Below, piece by piece: positions 25,399-37,132 of a stretch of 64,000 nt of DNA (its first letter is position 1; every line of letters begins with the position of its first letter). The stretch comes from Clostridium sp. D53t1_180928_C8. GTDB lineage: Bacteria; Bacillota; Clostridia; Clostridiales; Clostridiaceae. Below the pieces are notes generated by a model. It ran no database searches. It worked only from the letters and a program-made list of their open reading frames with translations, and was not told where the DNA came from. The stretch covers positions 140,574 through 204,573 of the forward strand of contig NZ_JADPEL010000001.1 of the NCBI RefSeq assembly GCF_015667795.1. Reading direction: 5' to 3'. The translations under genes and the position numbers were made by a program.

Positions 25399-27330
25399 GT
25401 GAAAATTACTGATTTATTAAAAAAGAATGGTATAGCACTTAATCCTACGGTAAATTCAAAGGAAGAAGCAATAAATAAATTAGTTGACTTAATGGATGCT
25501 ACAGGAAGATTAAGAGATAAAGAGGCTTATAAGAAAGCAGTTTTAGATAGAGAAAGTTTAAGTACAACAGGGATTGGTGATAATATAGCAATTCCTCATG
25601 CTAAGACAAGTGCAGTAAAAGAAGCTGGACTTAGTGCAATGATACTTACAAATGGAATTGATTATGATTCACTTGATGGGCAACCAGCAAAGCTTTTCTT
25701 TATGATAGCAGCTCCAGAGGGAGAAAATAATCTTCATTTAGACGTATTAGCAAGATTATCAATGATGTTAATGGATCCTGATTTTAAGGAGCAATTAATA
25801 AATGCTAAAAGTGTTGATGAGTTCTTATCACTTATTGATTCTAAAGAAAATGATAAGTTAAAGGCTGAAAGTGATAAAGAGGAGGCACAAAAAGCACAAG
25901 CTAATGTATATAGAGTATTAGCTGTTACAGCATGCCCAACAGGTATAGCTCATACATTTATGGCAGCTGAAGCTTTAGAAAATAAAGCTAATGATATGGG
26001 AATTTCAATAAAGGTTGAAACAAATGGTTCTGGTGGAGCAAAAAATGTTTTAACTGATGAAGAAATAGCTAATGCTGAATGTATAATAGTTGCAGCGGAT
26101 AAAAAAGTTGAAATGGCTAGATTTGAAGGAAAGAAAGTTATTCAAACTAAAGTTGCAAACGGAATTCATAAAACAGAAGAATTATTAAATAGAGCAACAA
26201 GTGGAAATGCTTCAGTTTATCATCATGCAGGTGGAAGTGATGGCGAAGGTATATCATCAGATGAAAAAGAGAGCATTGGAAGACAAATATATAAACATTT
26301 AATGAATGGTGTTTCTCATATGTTACCATTTGTTATAGGTGGAGGTATATTAATAGCTTTAGCATTCTTATTTGATAACTATAGTATTAATCCAGCTAAC
26401 TTTGGTAAAAATACACCTTTTGCAGCATTTTTAAAGACTATAGGTGAAACTGCATTTGGATTTATGTTACCTGTACTTGCAGGATATATTTCAATGAGTA
26501 TTGCAGATAGACCAGGTCTTGCAGTTGGTTTCGTTGGTGGTATGTTAGCTAACTTAGGTACAACATATGCAAGTGCATTTGATTCTTCAGTTTCAGTTGT
26601 AAGTGGAGGATTCTTAGGGGCATTATTTGCTGGTTTCTTAGGTGGTTACTTAGTATTAGGATTAAAGAAGATATTTGATAAATTACCACAATCTTTAGAA
26701 GGTTTAAAACCAACATTACTTTACCCTGTTATCGGTATTGGATTAATAGGTGCCATAATGATATTTGTAAATCCATTCTTTGGAGGAATAAATGAAATAA
26801 TAACTAATTTCCTTAACTCAATGGGTAGTACAAGTAGAATATTATTAGGTATAGTTGTTGCAGGTATGATGGCTATTGATATGGGTGGTCCTTTCAACAA
26901 AGCAGCATATGTATTTGGTACAGCATCACTTGCATCAGGTAATTTTGAAGTAATGGCAGCCGTAATGGCTGGTGGTATGGTTCCACCACTTGCAATTGCT
27001 TTAGCATCAACATTCTTTAAGAGTAAGTTTACTAAGAGAGAAAGACAATCAGCTCTTACAAATTACATTATGGGATTATCATTTATAACAGAAGGAGCAA
27101 TTCCTTTTGCAGCAGCAGATCCATTAAGAGTTATACCTTCATGTGTGGTAGGTTCTGCAACTGCTGGAGCACTTACAATGTTATTCAAATGTCAATTAAG
27201 AGCTCCTCATGGTGGAATATTCGTATCACCTGTAATAGGAAACCCATTTGGATTCTTAGGTGCAGTTGTTGTAGGTTCTTTAGTAGGAATGGTAATGTTA
27301 GCATTATTAAAGAAAAAAGTAGTAGAATAA
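25399..27330 (+). CDS. fruA: Fructose-specific PTS EIIABC
   Basis: The 643-aa protein has three domains. EIIA covers about 1-150 with phosphoacceptor His67 in NIAIPHAKT. EIIB covers about 170-270 with Cys179 in VTACPTGIAHTFMAAEAL. EIIC covers about 295-640 with MGGPFNKAAYVFG and EGAIPFAAADP. It imports fructose as fructose 1-phosphate for FruK. The start codon is GTG preceded by AAGGAGGAAATAAAA. It is the last gene of the operon, ahead of a terminator. Confidence 0.95.
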   Translation: MKITDLLKKNGIALNPTVNSKEEAINKLVDLMDATGRLRDKEAYKKAVLDRESLSTTGIGDNIAIPHAKTSAVKEAGLSAMILTNGIDYDSLDGQPAKLFFMIAAPEGENNLHLDVLARLSMMLMDPDFKEQLINAKSVDEFLSLIDSKENDKLKAESDKEEAQKAQANVYRVLAVTACPTGIAHTFMAAEALENKANDMGISIKVETNGSGGAKNVLTDEEIANAECIIVAADKKVEMARFEGKKVIQTKVANGIHKTEELLNRATSGNASVYHHAGGSDGEGISSDEKESIGRQIYKHLMNGVSHMLPFVIGGGILIALAFLFDNYSINPANFGKNTPFAAFLKTIGETAFGFMLPVLAGYISMSIADRPGLAVGFVGGMLANLGTTYASAFDSSVSVVSGGFLGALFAGFLGGYLVLGLKKIFDKLPQSLEGLKPTLLYPVIGIGLIGAIMIFVNPFFGGINEIITNFLNSMGSTSRILLGIVVAGMMAIDMGGPFNKAAYVFGTASLASGNFEVMAAVMAGGMVPPLAIALASTFFKSKFTKRERQSALTNYIMGLSFITEGAIPFAAADPLRVIPSCVVGSATAGALTMLFKCQLRAPHGGIFVSPVIGNPFGFLGAVVVGSLVGMVMLALLKKKVVE

Positions 27331-27345
27331 AATAAAAAAATAAAA

Positions 27346-27395
27346 GTCTAAGACATACTAACTAGGTTAGATAATGTCTTAGACCTTTTTTTATT
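27346..27395 (+). terminator. Terminator of the fructose operon
   Basis: GTCTAAGACAT (27346-27356) pairs perfectly with ATGTCTTAGAC (27374-27384), followed by seven T residues. Confidence 0.9.
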
Positions 27396-27518
27396 TATAC
27401 TATAAATTAATAAAGTAATATATTCATCTTAGGCTTGATATTGTATAAAGGATAAAAAGAATAGAACTGTACAAAATATAAGCGTAAAGAAAAATAAGTA
27501 TGCAGTAGGAGAATTATT

Positions 27519-28688
27519 ATGGGAAAGAATAAAGAAAATAAAAAAAGTATAGTAAATTCAGAAGCCTTTCCAGGAATATTATTATTAGCAACTACAATAT
27601 TAGCTTTAATTTTAGCGAATACGCAATTGGATAAATTTTATAATTATATTTTATATGATTTAAAATTGGGCGAAGAATTTAATTTGCATCTTATTATTAA
27701 TGATTTTTTTATGGCAATATTTTTTTTAGTAGTAGGATGTGAAATTAAAAGAGAGCTTGTATATGGTAAATTATCAAGTGTAAAGCAAGCTTCATTTCCT
27801 GTAATAGCTGCAGTTGGAGGAATGATTGTTCCAGCATTAATATTTACAATTTTTAATTATAGTAGTGGATTTGAAATTGGTGCAGGAATTCCACTATCTA
27901 CTGATATAGCCTTTGCAATAGGCATTTTTTCAATATTAGAAAGTAGACTTAACTTTTCATTAAAATTATTTTTACTTACTTTAGCTGTTGTAGATGATTT
28001 ATTATCTATAATAATAATAGGTGTTTTTTATTCATCGCATATAAGAATTTCAGGAATAATTGCTTCTTTGATTATAATAGCAGTTTTATTTTCTGTTAAG
28101 TTCTTCAATAAAAGAAATAAGTTGTATCCATATTTAATATTAGGATTTGCATTATGGGTAACAGTATTTTATAGTGGAATTCACTCTACATTAAGTGGAG
28201 TAATTTTAGCTTTTAGTATACCAGTGTTACATGAGAAAGATAAAGAGAAGGATTTAAGTTATAAGGTTCAACATAAATTAGAGCCATTTTCTAATTATGT
28301 AATATTACCTTTATTTGCATTTGCAAATACAGGAATAAATTTAGGTGGAAACTTGAACTTAGCAAAGGATTATCCCTTAATGATAGGTATAATACTAGGT
28401 TTAGTTATTGGAAAGCCATTAGGAATAATGTTGTTTGGATATATAGGAAGCTTAATTGGAGTAACTAAAAAACCACAAGATACATCATGGTATGATGTAT
28501 TAGAAGTATCTATTTTAGCTGGTATAGGATTTACCATGTCTTTATTTGTATCGGAAATTGCATTTGCAGGTGAAGAAGTTGAACTTAGTGTATCGAAAAT
28601 ATCAGTATTAATTGCAGCAGTTATTTCAATTATAATAGCAAGTGTATTAACTTCCATAGGAGAAAAGGTACAACATAAAAATAAATAA
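27519..28688 (+). CDS. nhaA: Na+/H+ antiporter NhaA
   Basis: The 389-aa protein has 11-12 TM helices and NhaA hallmarks: FFLVVGCEIKRELVYG, the paired aspartates in LAVVDDLLSIIII, PLSTDIAFAIG and the C-terminal SILAGIGFTMSLFVSEIAF. It exchanges Na+ for protons at alkaline pH. The ATG follows AGTAGGAGAATTATT. It is monocistronic, with a strong terminator behind. Confidence 0.95.
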   Translation: MGKNKENKKSIVNSEAFPGILLLATTILALILANTQLDKFYNYILYDLKLGEEFNLHLIINDFFMAIFFLVVGCEIKRELVYGKLSSVKQASFPVIAAVGGMIVPALIFTIFNYSSGFEIGAGIPLSTDIAFAIGIFSILESRLNFSLKLFLLTLAVVDDLLSIIIIGVFYSSHIRISGIIASLIIIAVLFSVKFFNKRNKLYPYLILGFALWVTVFYSGIHSTLSGVILAFSIPVLHEKDKEKDLSYKVQHKLEPFSNYVILPLFAFANTGINLGGNLNLAKDYPLMIGIILGLVIGKPLGIMLFGYIGSLIGVTKKPQDTSWYDVLEVSILAGIGFTMSLFVSEIAFAGEEVELSVSKISVLIAAVISIIIASVLTSIGEKVQHKNK

Positions 28689-28690
28689 GT

Positions 28691-28744
28691 AATATGTGTG
28701 TATTTCTAATTTAATCTAATCAAGAAATACACACATATTTTTTT
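28691..28744 (+). terminator. Terminator after nhaA
   Basis: AATATGTGTGTATTTCT (28691-28707) pairs perfectly with AGAAATACACACATATT (28723-28739), followed by a T run. Confidence 0.9.
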
Positions 28745-28760
28745 ATAACATATAATATTT

Positions 28761-30470
28761 GTGACAAAAATATATAGGAAGTGCCTTAAAACGAGCATAA
28801 TAAGTAAAGCGGTATATGGTAGTATGATTATAGCAGGAGGAGTGCTAGAAAAATATTTTAATCAATATACTTTAAATTCAAAAAAAATAAATGAAAGAGT
28901 TCTATTTAAAATATTAAATAAAAGTAAAGACTGTAAATATGGTAAAGAATATAATTTTAAATCTATAAAATCAATAGAAGAGTATAAAGAAAAAGTTCCA
29001 ATTACTAATTATTCATCTTATGAAAAATATATAGATGAGATGCTTAGGGGAGAAAAAAATATTTTAGTTGGAGAAGATGTTGAGTATTTTGGACATACTT
29101 CAGGAACTACAGGTAAACAAAAACTAATACCAGTAACTAAAAAGTCTAGAGAAGTTGGTAGTAAGTATATGGCATTGTTACTTGAACGGTTTGCTTATAA
29201 CAACTTTAAAGATAAGTGGTGTTATGAAAGAGGGCTAATGATAGCTGATACTGTTACCACAAATTGTTCAGAGGGGGGGGTGCCTATATGTTCTGCAACA
29301 TCAGGTGGAATGGAGGCTATAAAAAATATACTTCCTAAGATGTATACTTCACCTTATGAGGTAATGAAAATAAAGGATAAAAATTCAGCTTTATATTTAC
29401 ATCTATTGTTTGGTCTTGAAGACAAAAATTTATTTTATATAAGTGGTGTATTTATATCAAATGTTTTAGATTTGCTAAGGGTTCTAGAGGAAGAAAGCAA
29501 TATGCTTGTAAGAGATATTAGAAGAGGAAGCATTAATAGAAGCTTAAATATAGATGAAGCTAAAAGAAAAATTTTAAGCAAATATTTGAAGCCTAATGCA
29601 AGTAGGGCAGATGAGTTAGAGAAAGAATTTGCTAAAGGATTTGAAGGGATTTGCCAAAGAATATGGCCTAAATTAACGTATATTGCATCAGTAACTGGAG
29701 CTAATTTTTCAATATATGATGATAAAGTAAATTATTATACAGGTTCATTACCTATTTATTCACCAGCATATGCGGCAACTGAAGCTATGATAGGAATTAA
29801 TCCATATGCTAGTAAAATAAGATATGTAGTAATTCCTGATACTGTATTTTATGAATTTATTCCAATAGAAGAAAGTGATAAAAATAATCCTAAAACTTAT
29901 TGTATAGATGAGTTAAATATAGGTGAAAAATATGAAATTATAGTTACAAATTACGCAGGTTTTTATAGGTATAGGTTAGGAGATGTAATTAAGGTAGTAG
30001 ATTATTGTAATAATTCTCCAGAGATAGAATTTTTATATAGAAAAAATCAGGTTTTAAATATGGTTTCTGAAAAAACAACAGAAGATCATTTGAAATCAGC
30101 TATAAATACAACTATTAATAAGTTCAATTTGTCATTAGTTGATTATACAACTTTAGAGGACAATACAATAACACCAGGAAGATATATTTTTTATTTTGAA
30201 TTTAATGAAGAGCTACCTAAGAATAAGAAAAAAATGTTAGAGAAAACCTTAGATATAGAGTTACAAAAAGCTAATTTAGCTTATGGAAGATTTAGAAAAA
30301 ATAATAGGTTGGCATGTACAAAAATTATTATTGTTAGAAAAAATACTTTTGATAATATAAAGAAATTTTTAATAGCAAAAGGTGTTTCAAAGAGCCAAAT
30401 AAAAATTCCACGAGTAATAACAAATAAAAGAGATATTTTAAATATATTAAATGATAATAATTTTAAGTAA
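28761..30470 (+). CDS. GH3-family acyl-acid amido synthetase-like protein
   Basis: The 569-aa protein matches the GH3 auxin-responsive adenylating superfamily. It has the P-loop-like FGHTSGTTGKQKLIPVT, a mid-domain ..YIASVTGANFSIY, the SPAYAATEAMIGIN region and YAGFYRYRLGDVIKV near the hinge. Plant members conjugate amino acids to jasmonate or auxin; bacterial substrates are largely unknown. The start is uncertain: GTG at 28761 has no clear ribosome binding site and follows a TATAAT, and the next Met is in GSMIIAGG at about 28827. An eight-G run lies inside the gene. It is monocistronic with its own terminator. Confidence 0.85.
   Translation: MTKIYRKCLKTSIISKAVYGSMIIAGGVLEKYFNQYTLNSKKINERVLFKILNKSKDCKYGKEYNFKSIKSIEEYKEKVPITNYSSYEKYIDEMLRGEKNILVGEDVEYFGHTSGTTGKQKLIPVTKKSREVGSKYMALLLERFAYNNFKDKWCYERGLMIADTVTTNCSEGGVPICSATSGGMEAIKNILPKMYTSPYEVMKIKDKNSALYLHLLFGLEDKNLFYISGVFISNVLDLLRVLEEESNMLVRDIRRGSINRSLNIDEAKRKILSKYLKPNASRADELEKEFAKGFEGICQRIWPKLTYIASVTGANFSIYDDKVNYYTGSLPIYSPAYAATEAMIGINPYASKIRYVVIPDTVFYEFIPIEESDKNNPKTYCIDELNIGEKYEIIVTNYAGFYRYRLGDVIKVVDYCNNSPEIEFLYRKNQVLNMVSEKTTEDHLKSAINTTINKFNLSLVDYTTLEDNTITPGRYIFYFEFNEELPKNKKKMLEKTLDIELQKANLAYGRFRKNNRLACTKIIIVRKNTFDNIKKFLIAKGVSKSQIKIPRVITNKRDILNILNDNNFK
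29273..29280 (+). repeat. Poly-G (G8) tract inside the GH3-family gene
   Basis: Eight consecutive G residues occur in otherwise AT-rich coding DNA, encoding the GG of CSEGGVPIC. The present length keeps the frame. Slippage by one base would truncate the protein at about one third of its length. Confidence 0.7.
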
Positions 30471-30474
30471 TTAT

Positions 30475-30516
30475 AAGAAGTGTATAGGGATTAACGCTCT
30501 ATGACACTTCTTTTTA
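30475..30516 (+). terminator. Terminator after the GH3-family gene
   Basis: AAGAAGTGT-ATAG (from 30475) pairs with CTAT-G-ACACTTCTT (30499-30512) with one bulge, followed by TTTTTAT. Confidence 0.75.
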
Positions 30517-30580
30517 TATTAAATAAATTATTTATAAAATGTTATAATATAACTATATAGTAAAATTAGGGAGAAAATAT

Positions 30581-31453
30581 ATGTTTATATGGATAGTTTA
30601 TGCGTTAGGATCTGCATTTTTTTCAGGAGTTACATCAATTTTAGCAAAGATAGGAATTAAAGATGTTGACTCCCATGTGGCTACAGCCATAAGAACTATT
30701 GTAGTTTTAATTTTTTCTTGGTTAATGGTATTTATAGTAGGTTCACAAAGTACAATAGCAACTATTGATGGAAAAACTTTTTTATTCTTAATTTTATCAG
30801 GGTTAGCAACAGGGGCATCTTGGTTATGTTATTTTAAGGCATTACAATTAGGCGATGTTAATAAGGTAGTACCTATTGATAAAAGTAGTACAATTTTAAC
30901 TATGATTTTGGCTTTTATTTTCTTAGGTGAGAATATAACTATAAATATGATAATTGGAATGATAGGAATTGCTATAGGTACTTATTTAATGATTCAGAAA
31001 AAAGAAATGGTAGAAAAACAAACTAAAGGTAGGGCATGGTTGATATATGCGTTATTATCGGCTTTATTTGCTTCATTAACATCTATATTAGGAAAAGTAG
31101 GTATAGAAAATGTTGAATCAAATTTAGGAACTGCAATAAGAACAATAGTAGTGCTTATTATGGCATGGGGGATTGTTTTTGTTACTAAAAAGCAAGAACA
31201 TATTAAGAAGATAGATAAAAAAAGTTTAATATTTATAGTTTTATCAGGAATAGCAACAGGTGCTTCATGGATTTGCTATTATAGAGCATTACAAGATGGA
31301 GTAGCTTCTATAGTAGCTCCGATAGACAAGCTTAGTATTTTACTTACTATTATATTTGCTTATGTATTTTTAAAAGAAAAATTATCGAAAAAATCACTTA
31401 TAGGTTTAGGGTTAATAGTTATTGGAACCCTATTATTGTTAATAAGGGTTTAA
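30581..31453 (+). CDS. EamA-family (DMT) transporter
   Basis: The 290-aa protein has ten TM helices in two EamA repeats, each opening with a similar motif (GSAFFSGVTSILAKIGIKDV and SALFASLTSILGKVGIENV). The repeated GLATGASWLCYFKALQLGDV / GIATGASWICYYRALQDGVA helices show clear internal duplication. The substrate is unknown; members export amino acids or metabolites. The ATG follows AGGGAGAAAATAT. Confidence 0.9.
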   Translation: MFIWIVYALGSAFFSGVTSILAKIGIKDVDSHVATAIRTIVVLIFSWLMVFIVGSQSTIATIDGKTFLFLILSGLATGASWLCYFKALQLGDVNKVVPIDKSSTILTMILAFIFLGENITINMIIGMIGIAIGTYLMIQKKEMVEKQTKGRAWLIYALLSALFASLTSILGKVGIENVESNLGTAIRTIVVLIMAWGIVFVTKKQEHIKKIDKKSLIFIVLSGIATGASWICYYRALQDGVASIVAPIDKLSILLTIIFAYVFLKEKLSKKSLIGLGLIVIGTLLLLIRV

Positions 31454-31604
31454 TATATAAATAAAAATTACTTCGGAAAAAGCTAGTTTAAAAAATAGCA
31501 GTATTGTATTATAAAAAGCCTTTATTTTGCAAGTAATATATTAATATTATTATGTATAATCACATTATAAATTAGTAGATTAAAAGAAAATTAATGAAAT
31601 TTAA

Positions 31605-33272
<1,668 letters not shown>

Positions 33273-33279
33273 TGAGACA

Positions 33280-33320
33280 ACCTGCGGGAGCAATCTAATA
33301 TATGGATTGACCACGCAGGT
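33280..33320 (+). terminator. Probable terminator after the glucosidase gene
   Basis: ACCTGCG...CAATC (33280-33295) pairs with GATTG...CGCAGGT (33305-33320) around an internal loop, followed by a short T-rich tail AATTTTAATT. Confidence 0.65.
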
Positions 33321-33399
33321 AATTTTAATTATTCATTTAATGAAAAATTAGGTATATAATTAAATAGATACTTATTTTAAATAATGGGGGCTAAAAGTG

Positions 33400-34908
33400 A
33401 TGAATAAATTAGAAAAAAAATTAGAAGAATTTTCAGCATATTTGAAAATTATTGAGCATTATAGAAATGTAGGAAGTCTTATGTATTGGGATATGAGTAC
33501 TGGAATGCCAGAAAATGCAGCAGAAGGAAGAGCAGAAACTATGTCTTTTATGCAAATGCAAGCACATAATTTATCTGTTGCAAAAGAAGTACATGATTTT
33601 ATTAAGTTTTTTGAAAAGAATGAAGAAAAGTTAGATTTTGTTCAAAAAAGAATGTTGCATGAACTTAAAAAGAATTATGAAAAAGAGAAGATATTTCCAG
33701 AAGAATTTATAAGGGAGTTTTCATTAGCTGCATCTAGAGGACAATTAGCTTGGGAAAAGGCTAAGAATGAAGATAACTTTGAAATATTTAAACCAGAATT
33801 AGAAAAAATAGTTGAACTTACTAAAAAGTCAATAGAATACAAGGGTTATAAGGGAAATAAGTATAATGCTTTACTTGATGATTATGAACCTGGATTAACA
33901 GTTGAAAAACTAGATAAGGTTTTTGATGAATTAAGAGATGGGATAGTTAGCATATTAAATAAGATAAATAGTAGTGAAACAAAAATTTGCAATGCATTTG
34001 ATGGAAAAGAATTTCCTAAAGAAAATCAAAAAAGATTTTGTATAGAAATTTTAAAGGCGATGGGATTTAACTTTAAGTCGGGAAGAATGGATGAAACAGA
34101 GCATCCATATACCTTAGATATGAGTAATAAGGATGTTAGAATAACAAATCATTATTATTTAAATGATTTTACATCAGCAATGTTTTCTGCAATACATGAA
34201 GGTGGACATGGAATATATGAACAGAACTTGCCTGACTCTTTAGAAGGAACAGGATTAAATACTGCTGCTTCTATGGCTATTCATGAATCCCAATCAAGAT
34301 TTTATGAGAATATAATAGGAAGAAGTAGAGCTTTCTGTGAATATTTATATAAAGAAGCAAAGAAAGAGTTTAAAGAACAATTTGAGGGTGTTAGTGAAGA
34401 AGAGTTTTATAATACAATAAATAAAGTTAAACCTTCATTAATAAGAACTGAAGCAGATGAGTTAACTTATAGTATTCATGTAATTATAAGATATGAAATA
34501 GAAAAATTACTTATTAATGATAAGATTCAGGTTAGTGATTTACCAAGAGTATGGAATGAAAAGTATAAGGAATACCTAGGGGTAGAACCTACAAGTGATA
34601 AGGTGGGAGTGCTTCAAGATATGCATTGGTCAGATGGATCATTTGGATATTTTCCAAGTTATGCTTTAGGAAATCTTTATGGAGCTCAAATGTTAAATGA
34701 AATGGTTAAGGATGTTCCTGATATATATGATGAAATTGCAGAAGGAGATTTAGGATCGGTAGATGAATGGTTAAAAGAAAATGTTCATGACTGTGCTAAT
34801 CTTTATGATCCAAGTGATTTAATAAAAAGAATTACAGGAGAAGAGCTTCAAGCAAAATATTTCATTGAATATTTAGATAATAAATATAGAGAAATATATA
34901 AGTATTAA
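33400..34908 (+). CDS. M32-family carboxypeptidase
   Basis: The 502-aa protein is a carboxypeptidase Taq-type metallopeptidase. It has the HEXXH site IHEGGHGIYEQNL (near residue 265), the downstream glutamate helix NTAASMAIHESQSRFYENI and the substrate-binding region VKPSLIRTEADELTYSIHVI. It trims C-terminal residues from cytosolic peptides. GTG at 33397 precedes ATG at 33400; the ATG is chosen, with GGGGGC upstream. It is monocistronic. Confidence 0.94.
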   Translation: MNKLEKKLEEFSAYLKIIEHYRNVGSLMYWDMSTGMPENAAEGRAETMSFMQMQAHNLSVAKEVHDFIKFFEKNEEKLDFVQKRMLHELKKNYEKEKIFPEEFIREFSLAASRGQLAWEKAKNEDNFEIFKPELEKIVELTKKSIEYKGYKGNKYNALLDDYEPGLTVEKLDKVFDELRDGIVSILNKINSSETKICNAFDGKEFPKENQKRFCIEILKAMGFNFKSGRMDETEHPYTLDMSNKDVRITNHYYLNDFTSAMFSAIHEGGHGIYEQNLPDSLEGTGLNTAASMAIHESQSRFYENIIGRSRAFCEYLYKEAKKEFKEQFEGVSEEEFYNTINKVKPSLIRTEADELTYSIHVIIRYEIEKLLINDKIQVSDLPRVWNEKYKEYLGVEPTSDKVGVLQDMHWSDGSFGYFPSYALGNLYGAQMLNEMVKDVPDIYDEIAEGDLGSVDEWLKENVHDCANLYDPSDLIKRITGEELQAKYFIEYLDNKYREIYKY

Positions 34909-34922
34909 TTATGATATGTATA

Positions 34923-34966
34923 GCCTCAGAGGTAAAATTATTATTTTGCCTCTGAGGCATTTTTTT
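34923..34966 (+). terminator. Terminator after the M32 peptidase gene
   Basis: GCCTCAGAGGTAAAA (34923-34937) pairs with TTTTGCCTCTGAGGC (34944-34958) with one G-U pair, followed by seven T residues. Confidence 0.9.
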
Positions 34967-35028
34967 AATAAATATAGAAATATGTTAATAGTATATAAAG
35001 TAACTATTTATAATATGGGGGATATATT

Positions 35029-36039
35029 ATGCATTTATATACTATACATCAATGGCTCCTTTTATTTTACTTTTATTGTTTTATAGGATGGATATGGGAA
35101 TCTGTTTATGTATCTTTAGGAAAGCATAAATGGGTAAATAGAGGATTTTTAAAGGGACCTTTTTTACCTATATATGGATATGGAGCTGTAGTAGTATTAC
35201 TTTCTACATTAACAGTAGAGAAGAATCTTATATTAGTATTTATTATAGGAATGATAGCAGCAACTATATTAGAATATATAACTGGAGCAGTGATGGAAAA
35301 AATATTTCATATTAGATATTGGGATTATACAGATAAACCTTTTAATGTAAATGGTCATATTTGCTTATTATCAACATTGGCTTGGGGATTATTTTCTATA
35401 CTTTTAGTAAGATTTGTTAATCCACCTATAGAGAATTGGATTATAGGTATTCCAGAAGAAATATCAGAAATAAGTGCATATATTATAACTGTTTTTATTA
35501 CAATTGATGGGGTTCAATCATTTAATGAGGCTATTAATTTAAAGAGTATTCTAATTAAGATAACTGAAAGAAATGAAACAGTAAATATTATTAAGAGTAG
35601 ATTAGAAGTTGTTGAAGCGATAATTAGTGAAGATGTTAAGGACCTTCAAGAGAAATTAACTTATAGGAGTGAAACAAAGCAGGAAAATAAAATTATTAAG
35701 AGGCAAAATAAATCACAATATATTGAATCTGTTATACGAAAAAAATTAGGGTTAACTGAAGCTAAAATTAGAAGTCTATCTGAAAAATTATCATTGTATA
35801 TGGATAAACTTGAGAATATATCATATAGAGGTATAGGCGATAGTGAGAGTTTAAGAGCTGAATTTAAAGAATATATTAATAAATTAAAAAGTCATGAGAG
35901 TAGAATCCATAATACTGAAAGTAGAATTTATATAAGTTCAATAAATATATTACGTAGAAATCCGAATGCTAAAACTAAAAAGTATGAAGAGGCAATGAAT
36001 GAGGTAAAGGAGTTAGAAAAGGATTTAAAGAAAAAATAA
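35029..36039 (+). CDS. CmpB-like (PF06541) membrane protein with coiled-coil tail
   Basis: The N-terminal ~170 residues match the putative ABC-transporter type IV / CmpB family: YCFIGWIWESVYVSLGKHK, RGFLKGPFLPIYGYGAV, the YITGAVMEKIFHIRYWDYT box and LLSTLAWGLFSILLV, with five TM helices. The remaining ~165 residues are charged, helical and coiled-coil-like, with many Glu, Lys and Arg. The family's transport assignment is weak, and no ATPase gene is nearby. The ATG follows ATGGGGGATATATT. Confidence 0.85.
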   Translation: MHLYTIHQWLLLFYFYCFIGWIWESVYVSLGKHKWVNRGFLKGPFLPIYGYGAVVVLLSTLTVEKNLILVFIIGMIAATILEYITGAVMEKIFHIRYWDYTDKPFNVNGHICLLSTLAWGLFSILLVRFVNPPIENWIIGIPEEISEISAYIITVFITIDGVQSFNEAINLKSILIKITERNETVNIIKSRLEVVEAIISEDVKDLQEKLTYRSETKQENKIIKRQNKSQYIESVIRKKLGLTEAKIRSLSEKLSLYMDKLENISYRGIGDSESLRAEFKEYINKLKSHESRIHNTESRIYISSINILRRNPNAKTKKYEEAMNEVKELEKDLKKK

Positions 36040-36167
36040 ACATCTAATATCAAAAAAATACTATTGTTATAAAAATAGAGCATAATGTGATATATAATAG
36101 AAAAAATATACATTATTATTATAAATATGAATAACTAAAAAGGTATGAGAAGGGGAATATAATTTAT

Positions 36168-37073
36168 ATGAATAAAAAAATCGATTTACATATGCATAGT
36201 TTTTATAGTGATGATGGTGAGTTTTCACCAAGTGAATTAGTAATAAAATGTAAGAAAAGTGGTATTAAAATTATGTCTGTTACTGATCATAACTGTGTAC
36301 GAGCTAATGAAGAAGCAGCTAAGGTTGCATGGGAAAATAATATTATATATATACCAGGAATAGAGATTGATTGTACATTTGAAGGTATTAATCTTCATGT
36401 ATTAGGTTATGGAATTAATTATAAAAATAAAAGTTTTATTGATATTGAAAGAAATATTGATAAACAGTGTATTAAGGCATCTTTTAAGAGTCTAGAGTAT
36501 ACACAAAAATTAGGATTTTCCATAACAAAAAATGAAATGGTAAAATTAGAAAAACACAGTTATTGGAAGGGACATTGGACAGGAGAGATGTTTGCAGAAA
36601 TCTTATTAAATAAAAAAGAATATATGGATCACCCATTATTAAAACCATATAGAGATGGGGGAGATAGAGGTGATAATCCATATGTTAATTTTTATTGGGA
36701 TTACTATTCTCAAGGAAAGCCGTGTTATGTAAAAATGGATTATCCATCCTTAGAAGAGGTAGTAGATATTATTCAAAAAAATGGGGGAAAAGCTATTTTA
36801 GCACACCCAGGGGTTAATTTGAAAAATAATAACAATATGTTTGAAAAAATTATTAAAACAAAAATAGATGGAATAGAAGCATTTAGTAGTTATCATAATT
36901 ATGATCAAAGTTTATCATTCTTAAATGAAGCAAAAAAGAGAGGAAAGCTTTTTACTTGTGGAAGTGATTATCATGGAAAAATAAAGCCAAATGTAAAACT
37001 TGGACAAATCGGATCTTTAATAAATGAAGAAGAAATACTAAAAGGTATAAATAGTTTGATATATAGCAAATAG
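36168..37073 (+). CDS. PHP-domain metallophosphoesterase
   Basis: The 301-aa protein has the PHP motifs: HMHSFYSDDGEFSP, SVTDHNCVRANEEA, IPGIEIDCTFEGINLHVLGY, KAILAHPGVN, DGIEAFSSYHNY and TCGSDYHGKIKPNVKLG. Together they form a trinuclear metal site. Relatives include RNase AM/TrpH-type 3',5'-nucleotide phosphatases and exonucleases, so a nucleotide or short-oligonucleotide substrate is plausible. The ATG follows AGAAGGGGAATATAATTT. Confidence 0.88.
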   Translation: MNKKIDLHMHSFYSDDGEFSPSELVIKCKKSGIKIMSVTDHNCVRANEEAAKVAWENNIIYIPGIEIDCTFEGINLHVLGYGINYKNKSFIDIERNIDKQCIKASFKSLEYTQKLGFSITKNEMVKLEKHSYWKGHWTGEMFAEILLNKKEYMDHPLLKPYRDGGDRGDNPYVNFYWDYYSQGKPCYVKMDYPSLEEVVDIIQKNGGKAILAHPGVNLKNNNNMFEKIIKTKIDGIEAFSSYHNYDQSLSFLNEAKKRGKLFTCGSDYHGKIKPNVKLGQIGSLINEEEILKGINSLIYSK

Positions 37074-37132
37074 AAAGGTGATTATTCTACTATAGTACCA
37101 ACCTATATATTAGGTTGACCTTAGATAGGAAG

